Shown piece by piece: positions 1 to 5,896 of a stretch of DNA of 6,802 bases. The notes under the pieces were generated by a model. That model made no database searches, was not told the origin of the DNA, and saw only the letters and a list, made by a program, of their open reading frames with translations. The position numbers and the translations under genes are program-made. This DNA is from Acidobacteriota bacterium. GTDB lineage: Bacteria; Acidobacteriota; Terriglobia; UBA7540. The stretch spans positions 1-6,802 of the forward strand of contig JAKAWN010000368.1 of NCBI GenBank assembly GCA_021827245.1, written 5' to 3'. Position 1 is the first letter of the stretch. Each line of letters begins with the position of its first letter.

Positions 1-459
1 TTGGATACAGCAAGAGACAGATCGTGCATCTCTAAGCTCGTTTTTACCTTCCCAGGATTAAAGGGTTATTAGACTGAGATTAGAATTCTCTTTCCTTGCG
101 AGCGGCTGATAGAGATCCCGGATGCCCTGGAACTCCTGCAGCCCGAGACGGATGCCGACTTGGCAATCCGAAGGGAGGGTTGAATAAGAGAAATCGCGTG
201 AACTTTCCTAACCATACCTTGGGGCAGCGCGGGACCTCAGCTGGCAAGTGATGCAACGCACGGCATGCAGGCACGCAACCGGGGCGCGATTCCGGCATGC
301 TGCGAATTGCCGGGCTCCAAATGATATTTTGGAGGACGAGCTTCCGGCGGGGAGCAACACGCCGCCGGTTTCATAAGCATCTTCCAACTTCAGGAAAAAG
401 TTTCTCAGGATATTCAAATGCTGATGGCAGCGACCAGCGACTCGCGGGGGGCTGGCGGG
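1..459. other. Stretch without a supported gene downstream of the glycosidase gene
   Basis: I find no convincing complete gene, RNA gene or mobile element here. Small open frames exist on both strands (for example minus 208-417 and 80-298), but they overlap each other and have low-complexity or arginine/cysteine-rich translations typical of chance frames. The only protein-like piece is plus-strand frame 1 from 73 to 183, which reads as a short acidic, leucine-rich tail ending in TGA at 181. It has no start codon of its own and is preceded in frame by TAG at 70-72. No strong terminator hairpin with a T-run follows the glycosidase stop codon on the minus strand. Confidence 0.6.
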
Positions 460-2766
460 TTAATGCCGTGCGAACGTTACTGTTACGCGGCGGACAACAC
501 TTCCATGAACAGTGATTGGTGGAGTGCTCGTCTTCGGCGACACTTGAACTGAAAAAAAGCCGGTGCTTGCTGTAAATTGGACAGGGCCGGCGTGGCCTCC
601 GCTGATTGTGACAGCAGGCTTCGAAGGAGCATCACCGATCAACGTCATCGGCCCCCCGCCTGGTGCAAACAGGACTTGAGCAGCAATCGAGCCGCCGCCT
701 TCAACAAGCGACGCGATCCGTTCCTTTCCCATGGAAACGAATTTGCCACTGTCACCGAAGAGTGCGATTCCGCTCCTGCCCACGGGAGCAACGATGTAGT
801 AACCGGTACCGTTGGCTCCAAGTTGAGTGGAAAAAGTCCTGCCACTGGCTACTCGCTGTATTTTGTGGCCAAAATAATCGAAAACGTATGCAGGACCCCG
901 AATGCCCACTTCGCGAGGGCTGAAACGCACGTCCTGCCCGACGTGGCCCGAACGGCTATAGGCAAACACGTAGGCCGTGCGAACCGGGCCGTCGTCCGTC
1001 CAGGCATCGGCGATAAAGGGTGAAGTGGCGTGGGCGACATCGTCTATGTACATCTGGTCCAGAGGCATAATGGGGACGTCCGGCTTGACAATCACCCCAT
1101 CCGAGCGCACCACTTTGAAGATGTTCTGCCTGTCTTCTGCCCCCAGCGCATCGCCCGTTCCCACTGGACCCGCGGAAAGATCGCTTAGAAGCAGATTGTC
1201 CGTCTCGTTGCTGAAGAAGACGTCCGTCCAGGGCCACGTGCCTATGGCGTAAGCGAGCTGCGAGGTGTAAAGAAAATTCCGCCAGCGCTTCCGCAAAAAG
1301 CGGTCATCGCTGACACGGATGGAAGTGAGGTTGCCATAGCGGCTGCCTTGGAGAAAATCGCAGGGCAGCGCCATGCAATACTGCATGGTCAAGCCATGAG
1401 TCCGGCAGGCAGTTGCCATATCGTTATAGAATTCGTCCCCGGTTCCGACCGTGCTGCTGAAAGCCGGCGACCGCTTATCAATCACGCTCTGCCAGTCCTG
1501 CTCATAGGTCACCACGCCGCTCGATTCCAGGTAAGCGGCGATGTGGTTCCACCATTTCATGCCAATTGCCGCAACGCCGGAAATCCGATAGTGTTGGCGA
1601 TACGGACTGTGCTCGCTGATCCATCGGCCGTGAGTCATGAGCGGGAGGCCAACGGATTTCCGGAACGCCTTGAGCCCCTGCGGGAAAAGCGTGGGGGATG
1701 CGCGATATAACATTTCACCGCCGCCGGCATTCCATTGCCCCGTATGGTTGTCCGGGCTCATGCCCTTGAAAGATTTGTTGTACCACCAGCTATCGACCTG
1801 GAGATAATGAACGGGAATTTTCTCCTTCCGGTATTGCACAATCACGGCCTTCAGAGTGCCGGCATATCCCAGACTCTTATCGTACTTGTAGTAGTAAGTC
1901 GCGCCGTGGTCGGTCCAGTAGCCATAGTATTTCAGCGTAACGTCGCTTTCGTTGCCTGGCCGAACCTTGCCTTCCAGGCCGAGAAGTCCAGCCCCCCAAA
2001 TTTGCCATGTGTGGCGAATGCCCGGCGCAACGGCCATCAGGGTTTGCTGGGTGAAACCCGCCGGGACGCTGCTCAGTTCCTTGTCCAGGCCGCTGGCGAT
2101 CAGGTGTTCACCGTCTCCCTGCATGGCGGCAATGATAAAGTGCGACGCAGGTGAAATGACCATCGCGTTCGCCTTGTTGTCGAAAAAGAGCCAGGGAGTG
2201 CCGTACTGGCCAAGCTCAAACTGCGGAGGCGCGAAGGCGGTGTTGCGATAGCTGAAATGATCGAGATGCCCCGGGATTGCCGTGAAACTCGGAAAGGCAA
2301 GAGACGGCGGGCTGGCCGGCTTCAGGTAAGTGTACCGGAAAAGAAGAAGTCGGCGATTCTGGTAGAGCCGGATTGCGCCACGCAGCGGAAGCGTGCCACT
2401 GTGCCAAGCGAACGTAATTTCCTGATACGGGCCATTGCGATCGCTGCCTCTGATGGTCCGGACGCTTTGGGCGGCAGTTCCCAAGTTGCCGGCGAAGCTC
2501 CATGCTGGAACCCGCGCAGCAATCTTGTACTTGCCTGTTTTCCCATTCAGGCTCACCGAAATGCCGGTTTTGGGTGAAGATACAGTCAGGGCAAGGGCAA
2601 CAGTCAGATTGGCCAGGCAGAGCGAAGCAAGGAAGACGGATCTGATAAAAACGGCAATCAGGCGGACAGATCTCACTCTGGAGATCCGATGCGATTGCTG
2701 AGTATCTGAAGACGGAAACATTCTCAACCCCTCTCTTTTCCCATTCCTGGAAACGACACGTTGCAT
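460..2766 (-). CDS. Secreted clan GH-D (GH36 / raffinose-synthase-like) glycoside hydrolase
   Basis: Probable exported glycosidase acting on alpha-linked sugars, perhaps alpha-galactosides; the substrate is not established. Residues 30-59 form a basic stretch then a hydrophobic core ending VALA, a good Sec signal with cleavage after about Ala59. Residues 60-270 look like the N-terminal beta-sandwich of GH36-type enzymes. Residues 278-580 fit a TIM barrel: YYGYWTDHG (280-288), HYLQVDSWW (320-328), THGRWIS (378-384), VTYEQDWQ (419-426) and SIRVSDD (482-488). By alignment with raffinose synthase and GH36 motifs, Asp424 would be the nucleophile and Asp487 the acid/base. RSDGVIVKPDVPIMPLD (554-570) also recalls the raffinose synthase family. 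A beta-rich C-terminal region follows. Oddity: the usual Lys of the KxD nucleophile motif is Glu422. Start choice: ATG 2766 has TAAGGA upstream at suitable spacing. ATG 2721 (753 residues) has GAGGGG six bases upstream and keeps the signal peptide, so it is a real alternative. Family call is by eye. Confidence 0.85.
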   Translation of the reverse strand: MQRVVSRNGKREGLRMFPSSDTQQSHRISRVRSVRLIAVFIRSVFLASLCLANLTVALALTVSSPKTGISVSLNGKTGKYKIAARVPAWSFAGNLGTAAQSVRTIRGSDRNGPYQEITFAWHSGTLPLRGAIRLYQNRRLLLFRYTYLKPASPPSLAFPSFTAIPGHLDHFSYRNTAFAPPQFELGQYGTPWLFFDNKANAMVISPASHFIIAAMQGDGEHLIASGLDKELSSVPAGFTQQTLMAVAPGIRHTWQIWGAGLLGLEGKVRPGNESDVTLKYYGYWTDHGATYYYKYDKSLGYAGTLKAVIVQYRKEKIPVHYLQVDSWWYNKSFKGMSPDNHTGQWNAGGGEMLYRASPTLFPQGLKAFRKSVGLPLMTHGRWISEHSPYRQHYRISGVAAIGMKWWNHIAAYLESSGVVTYEQDWQSVIDKRSPAFSSTVGTGDEFYNDMATACRTHGLTMQYCMALPCDFLQGSRYGNLTSIRVSDDRFLRKRWRNFLYTSQLAYAIGTWPWTDVFFSNETDNLLLSDLSAGPVGTGDALGAEDRQNIFKVVRSDGVIVKPDVPIMPLDQMYIDDVAHATSPFIADAWTDDGPVRTAYVFAYSRSGHVGQDVRFSPREVGIRGPAYVFDYFGHKIQRVASGRTFSTQLGANGTGYYIVAPVGRSGIALFGDSGKFVSMGKERIASLVEGGGSIAAQVLFAPGGGPMTLIGDAPSKPAVTISGGHAGPVQFTASTGFFSVQVSPKTSTPPITVHGSVVRRVTVTFARH

Positions 2767-2783
2767 TTCCTGAGTGTCCTTAC

Positions 2784-2812
2784 AAAATAGCTCTGACTAT
2801 TGCCTATCGCAA
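2784..2812 (-). promoter_or_regulatory. Candidate sigma70-type promoter for the glycosidase gene
   Basis: On the minus strand, TTGCGA (2812-2807) is followed after exactly 17 bases by TATTTT (2789-2784), each matching four of six bases of the -35 and -10 consensus. Transcription would start near 2776-2778, inside or just after the TAAGGA sequence that would serve ATG 2766. If the promoter is real it favours translation from ATG 2721, giving a leader of about 55 bases. No other promoter in this gap looked better. Confidence 0.35.
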
Positions 2813-2846
2813 AGGGTGGTTATCAAAAGCAAAGGGAAAAGGCGCG

Positions 2847-2938
2847 GACTGCCCTCTTTGATTCAGACCGCAGATATATTGATGGCAACGATCGCCCAAG
2901 AGTTTGTCCGGCTGTTGGAAACAAAAAGGCGGGCAGTC
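2847..2938. repeat. Inverted repeat with GACTGCCC / GGGCAGTC arms
   Basis: GACTGCCC at 2847-2854 is the exact reverse complement of GGGCAGTC at 2931-2938. Similarity continues imperfectly beyond the arms, with a pyrimidine-rich CTCTTTG next to one and CGCCTTTTTG (minus-strand reading) next to the other. The arms lie 76 bases apart in the gap between the kinase-like gene and the glycosidase gene. It could be a pair of protein-binding sites in opposite orientation; the loop is too long for an ordinary terminator. Confidence 0.4.
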
Positions 2939-2960
2939 TGCTCGAGTTGACCGAACAGCC
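2910..2960. repeat. Inverted repeat GGCTGTT / AACAGCC enclosing the GGGCAGTC motif
   Basis: GGCTGTT at 2910-2916 pairs with AACAGCC at 2954-2960, with two further matching G/C pairs beyond one mismatch on the inner side. The enclosed loop of about 37 bases contains GGGCAGTC (2931-2938) and, in minus-strand reading, a run of five T. It sits 20 bases beyond the stop codon of the kinase-like gene, so the transcript could fold here, but the T-run lies inside the loop rather than after the stem, unlike a standard intrinsic terminator. Confidence 0.4.
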
Positions 2961-2979
2961 TGAGGTTTCAATGAGGACA

Positions 2980-3603
2980 TCAGGACTGGCGCGCCGCCTT
3001 TGCCAGGGGGTGGCTAAGCTGATAGCAGCGGCAATTCTGGGGCACATCTTTAATTTTCAACGCGCCGTCCTGGCGCTCGATGGCACAAACTGAGAGGCAA
3101 GCCGTTTCGCCGCGGACCGAAAGCCCGACCCGAACCACGTGTTTCCCGCTTCCCTCCCCGATTGCCCGGCCGATGAGCTTGCGGGTAGCGGTGTCAAGTT
3201 GCTCCGGGCTGGCCTCCACCCAGACTTCATCCTTCAGGTTACTGACAAGCTGCGCATGGTGATTCTCGGCAGCCGACGCCGCTTCCTGCAACGACTTCTC
3301 CACTTGTTGAGTCCAGGAAACAGGCTGAGCGCCTTCGCTGGAACCCTCAAGCTCGAGCAAATCTCGAAGTGTTTCCAGGGCGTCTGCCATGCGGCGGGAT
3401 TCATAGAGCACCGACTCAAGAACCTGGCGGCACGCCGCTTCGTCCAACTCGCCCATCAGGGCGACTTCAACGGATCCGCACAGGGACGTCAATGGCTGGC
3501 TCAACTTATGAGCAAGTTTTCTGAGGACTTCCAGGAAATCTTCGCTGGCCTTTTCGGCGCCTTTGGCCTCAAGCATGTCTCTAAGATTTGTCATAGGTTC
3601 CAC
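2980..3603 (-). CDS. Histidine-kinase-like phosphotransfer protein with degenerate ATPase region
   Basis: Small soluble protein (207 residues; no membrane segment or signal peptide) built like the cytoplasmic half of a histidine kinase. Residues 20-85 form a HisKA-like helical hairpin with the H-box LAHKLSQPLTSL (30-41) and His32 in the phospho-acceptor position. Residue H+1 is Lys33, where kinases usually carry Glu or Asp. Residues 100-207 resemble the fold of an ATP-binding domain, but the N-box asparagine is absent (KLIGRAIGE instead of a NLxxNA-type motif), and there is no DxGxG and no GxGxG lid motif. ATP-dependent autophosphorylation is therefore unlikely. ChpT of Caulobacter and Spo0B of Bacillus share this architecture and act as phosphotransferases. 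The gene lies 27 bases behind the OmpR-type regulator and is probably co-transcribed with it. The start shown is GTG 3603; ATG 3594 (204 residues), preceded by GGTGGAA, is equally possible. It could instead be a decaying kinase. Confidence 0.82.
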   Translation of the reverse strand: MEPMTNLRDMLEAKGAEKASEDFLEVLRKLAHKLSQPLTSLCGSVEVALMGELDEAACRQVLESVLYESRRMADALETLRDLLELEGSSEGAQPVSWTQQVEKSLQEAASAAENHHAQLVSNLKDEVWVEASPEQLDTATRKLIGRAIGEGSGKHVVRVGLSVRGETACLSVCAIERQDGALKIKDVPQNCRCYQLSHPLAKAARQS

Positions 3604-3630
3604 CCGATAGTTATAAGAACGCTCGCACCT

Positions 3631-4305
3631 CTATTGCGGGCTTCCTATTCGGTAACCGACGCCCCGCACGGTATGAATCAGTTTCTGTTTCGTGCCCTCG
3701 TCTATTTTCTTTCGCAAGTAATTGACGTAAACGTCCACGACGTTCGTCATGGTATCGAAAGAGAAATTCCATACATGCTCGATGATCATGGGACGGGAAA
3801 CGGCTCGGCCCGCGTTGCGCATCAGATATTCGAGCAATGCAAATTCTTTGGGAGTCAGCTCGATTTTTCTTTCTCCGCGCCGCACTGTCCGCTCCACCAG
3901 GTTCATCTCAAGATCTTCCACCTGGAGAGTAAAATCCGCGGTAATACTCCCCCGCCTCAAGAGCGCTCGCACCCGGGCTATGAGTTCACGAAAGGCGAAG
4001 GGCTTGGTCATGTAGTCGTCCGCTCCAAGATCCAGCCCCCTCACTCTATCCTCCACCCGCGTCCGCCCTGTCAGGACCAGCACCGGCAGATGCTTCTTTC
4101 GAGTGCGAATCTGCCGAAGCACCTGTAATCCATCCATCTTGGGCAGGATCAGGTCCAGGAGCAGAAGGTCATAGTCATATTCTTCGGCCATGTAAAGGGC
4201 TTCCTGTCCGTCGGGAACGATGTCCACGGCATAATGTTCTGCCTCCAGACCTTTCTTGAGAAAACTGGCGACGGGCCGATCGTCTTCAGCGACAAGAATG
4301 CGCAC
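3631..4305 (-). CDS. OmpR-family (winged-helix) two-component response regulator
   Basis: DNA-binding response regulator of 224 residues, the standard length for this family. The receiver domain (1-118) has the acidic pair Asp8-Asp9, phospho-acceptor Asp51 in LLLLDLILPKMDG, Thr79 in VLTGR and Lys101 in YMTKPF, so all catalytic positions are intact. The C-terminal winged helix (about 128-222) has ELTPKEFALLEYLM and the recognition-helix region NVVDVYVNYLRKKID, ending HTVRGVGYRIG. It resembles the CusR/CopR/MprA type, but the target is unknown and no metal gene is nearby. The start is GTG 4305, preceded by GGAG at a seven-base spacing. The ATG at about 4317 is out of frame. The next gene downstream is the kinase-like protein, not a full sensor kinase, so the phosphate donor is unclear; the kinase at the window edge is one candidate. 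Confidence 0.97.
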   Translation of the reverse strand: MRILVAEDDRPVASFLKKGLEAEHYAVDIVPDGQEALYMAEEYDYDLLLLDLILPKMDGLQVLRQIRTRKKHLPVLVLTGRTRVEDRVRGLDLGADDYMTKPFAFRELIARVRALLRRGSITADFTLQVEDLEMNLVERTVRRGERKIELTPKEFALLEYLMRNAGRAVSRPMIIEHVWNFSFDTMTNVVDVYVNYLRKKIDEGTKQKLIHTVRGVGYRIGSPQ

Positions 4306-4319
4306 TTGGATTCTCCATC

Positions 4320-4331
4320 AGGGCCGGCCCT
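4320..4331. promoter_or_regulatory. 12-base perfect palindrome in the leader of the OmpR-type regulator
   Basis: AGGGCCGGCCCT is a perfect palindrome 14 bases upstream of the GTG start and immediately before the ribosome binding site. It could be an operator. Palindromes of this length are expected about once or twice by chance in a window this size, so only its position makes it notable. Confidence 0.25.
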
Positions 4332-4471
4332 TGTCTCACGCTGCATGCCGGTCCGCTTTCATTCAGCGATCCTCATTAGTCACACTTAACTTCGGCAAAA
4401 CGGAGCGTAGAGTTGAGGGAAGAATCTCTTCGGAGCAGCAAGGTGAAAGCGAACACGACTCGCGCCCTTTC

Positions 4472-4485
4472 CCGGGCAGTCCCGG
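4472..4485. repeat. Small GC-rich hairpin CCGGG-CAGT-CCCGG in the intergenic region
   Basis: The five-base arms CCGGG and CCCGG are perfectly complementary around a four-base loop. The hairpin contains the motif GGGCAGTC (4474-4481), also found twice between 2847 and 2938. Flanking TTT and AAA extend the stem with one bulged base. It lies downstream of the sigma54 activator stop codon, just past the A/T-run of the possible terminator. Confidence 0.4.
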
Positions 4486-4514
4486 AAAAAAGGAAAGCCG
4501 CTTTTCGCCGGTTT
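4486..4514 (-). terminator. Weak candidate intrinsic terminator after the sigma54 activator gene
   Basis: Read on the minus strand, AAACCG (4514-4509) and CGG-C-TTT (4500-4494) pair with one bulged base around a GCGAAAAG loop, and after CC comes a run of six T (4491-4486). It begins ten bases after the stop codon at 4524. The stem is short and imperfect, so termination may be partial, and read-through into the OmpR-type regulator cannot be excluded. Confidence 0.35.
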
Positions 4515-4523
4515 GGGCAGGTG

Positions 4524-5882
4524 TTATTGCTTCCTGATGCCGAACTTCTCCAGGCGGTACTGAAGGGTGCGGAAAGTCATGCCCAGCAACTGGGCAGCGC
4601 GGGTGATGTTCCCGTTCGTTCTCTGGAGGGCTTCCATGATTTTCGCTTTCTCATGCTCTTCCCACGAGGTTTCCGGAATTACAGGAGCAAGGCTCGGCAC
4701 TCCGGGCTGTGGCGCCGGCGGCTTGAATTCGGTGGCGATGGGTTCGTCCTTCGGCTGAAGGATTTCCGGTGGCAGATCATGAAGTTCCAGGCGGGCGGTT
4801 TCGCCCAACACAACCGCCCGCTCAATGGCCCATTCAAGTTGCCGGACGTTTCCCGGCCAGCGGTACGCTTTCAAGGCGTCGAGAGCTTTGGGGGAGATTC
4901 CAATAACTTCCCGCCCCGCGGCCAATCCTGCCTTGCACGTAAAATGCAGCGCCAGTTCTTCAATGTCATCCCGCCGCTCTCGCAAAGGCGGGCACACAAT
5001 GGGGATCACCTTGAGGCGGTAATAAAGGTCTTCCCGAAATTTCCCTTCCTGCATCAACTGGTCCAGGTTCCGGTTGGTTGCCGCCATAATGCGGACATCC
5101 ACCTTGATGGGTTCGGTCCCGCCCACCCTGAGGATTTCCCGCTCCTGGAGCGCTCGCAGGATCTTGGCCTGCAAGGCCAGACTGGTGTCACCAATTTCGT
5201 CAAGGAAGAGAGTGGAATGATCGGCCCGTTCAAAAAGCCCCTTCTTTTGTTGATAGGCGTCCGTGAAGGCGCCTTTCTCATGGCCAAACAGTTCGCTTTC
5301 CAGCAGGGTCTCTGTCAGTGAGGCGCAGTTGACTGCCAGGAAAGGTTGGTTGTGCCGGGGACTGTGCTTGTGAATCTCCCGCGCCACCAACTCCTTTCCC
5401 GTGCCGCTCTCGCCGAGAACCAGCACCGTGTGACCAGTAGGCGCAACTTTCAGGATCATCCGAACCATCTCCCTGATGGCGGGAGAATTTCCGATGATGG
5501 TGCGTTTGAGCGACGCCAGCCGTTCGAAGGCGTCGTTGACCACCTCCAGCAGCCTCGACCGGTCCACCGGTTTTTCCAGATATTGATAAACTCCCCGCCG
5601 GGTGGCGTCGATGGCCGACTCGATGGAAGGATAGCCGGTAATGAGCACGATAGCGACGGTGGGGTCCGTCTGCAGGATCTCGGTGAGCAATTGAATGCCG
5701 TTCATGCCGGTCAGGTTCAGGTCGGTAAGGACCAGGTCGAACCTCTTCTGGCCCACAAGCCTCAGTGCCGTCTCCCCGCTGGAAGCGGTGACCGTGTCGT
5801 ATCCCTCGTCGCGAAGGATGTCACGATAAATCTCTCGCTGCCTCTGCTCATCATCGACAACCAGAATGGAACCTTCAGACAT
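4524..5882 (-). CDS. NtrC-family sigma54-dependent response regulator (AtoC/ZraR-like)
   Basis: Activator of sigma54 RNA polymerase, 452 residues with the usual three domains. Receiver (1-120): Asp10-Asp11, phospho-acceptor Asp54 in VLTDLNLTGMNG, Thr82 and Lys104. AAA+ domain (about 129-366): Walker A GESGTGKE (157-164), Walker B TLFLDE (224-229), FREDLYYRL (282-290) and WPGNVRQLE (342-350). After a Pro-rich linker (376-404) comes a Fis-type helix-turn-helix (about 415-449) containing ITRAAQLLGMTFRTLQYRL. The sigma54-contact loop reads GAFTDA (204-209) instead of the consensus GAFTGA; the Asp codon is unambiguous at 5259-5261. The ATG start at 5882 has AAGGAT upstream and lies 12 bases after the stop codon of the sensor kinase, its evident partner. 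No clear -24/-12 promoter was found in the window, so the target genes are unknown. The exact subfamily is not resolved by sequence alone. Confidence 0.98.
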   Translation of the reverse strand: MSEGSILVVDDEQRQREIYRDILRDEGYDTVTASSGETALRLVGQKRFDLVLTDLNLTGMNGIQLLTEILQTDPTVAIVLITGYPSIESAIDATRRGVYQYLEKPVDRSRLLEVVNDAFERLASLKRTIIGNSPAIREMVRMILKVAPTGHTVLVLGESGTGKELVAREIHKHSPRHNQPFLAVNCASLTETLLESELFGHEKGAFTDAYQQKKGLFERADHSTLFLDEIGDTSLALQAKILRALQEREILRVGGTEPIKVDVRIMAATNRNLDQLMQEGKFREDLYYRLKVIPIVCPPLRERRDDIEELALHFTCKAGLAAGREVIGISPKALDALKAYRWPGNVRQLEWAIERAVVLGETARLELHDLPPEILQPKDEPIATEFKPPAPQPGVPSLAPVIPETSWEEHEKAKIMEALQRTNGNITRAAQLLGMTFRTLQYRLEKFGIRKQ

Positions 5883-5890
5883 AAGCGAAA

Positions 5891-5896
5891 ATCCTT
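5891..5896 (-). promoter_or_regulatory. Ribosome binding site overlapping the sensor kinase stop codon
   Basis: Minus-strand AAGGAT lies eight bases before ATG 5882 and shares its first two bases with the TAA stop of the upstream kinase gene. Ribosomes ending the kinase would sit on the start site of the regulator, which supports translational coupling of the pair. Confidence 0.7.

Noticed and set aside
261..300. Direct repeat CGGCATGC at 261-268 and 293-300, with an inverted copy at 4343-4350
   Set aside because: The motif is short with a palindromic core and lacks flanking similarity; there is not enough to claim a functional site.
208..417. Minus-strand open frame of 69 codons after the glycosidase gene
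   Set aside because: No good ribosome binding site, an atypical Cys/Arg-rich C-terminal half and no recognisable motif; probably chance.
577..1023. Plus-strand open frame (148 codons) inside the glycosidase gene
   Set aside because: It is antisense to a continuous 768-codon gene with a signal peptide and barrel motifs; no independent support.
2885..2899. Possible sigma54 promoter (minus strand TTGGGCGATCGTTGCC)
   Set aside because: The GG and GC elements are nine or fewer bases apart instead of the required ten, and the -24 element is TTGGGC rather than TTGGCA.
3139..4128. Long plus-strand open frame (329 codons) opposite the OmpR-type regulator and kinase-like genes
   Set aside because: It spans two genes with clear family motifs on the minus strand, and its translation is rich in His, Arg, Phe and Pro with no recognisable domain; it is a mirror frame of GC-rich coding DNA.
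4413..5321. Long plus-strand open frame (302 codons) opposite the sigma54 activator
   Set aside because: The minus-strand gene has every expected NtrC motif; the antisense translation shows no domain and starts in intergenic DNA without a good ribosome binding site.
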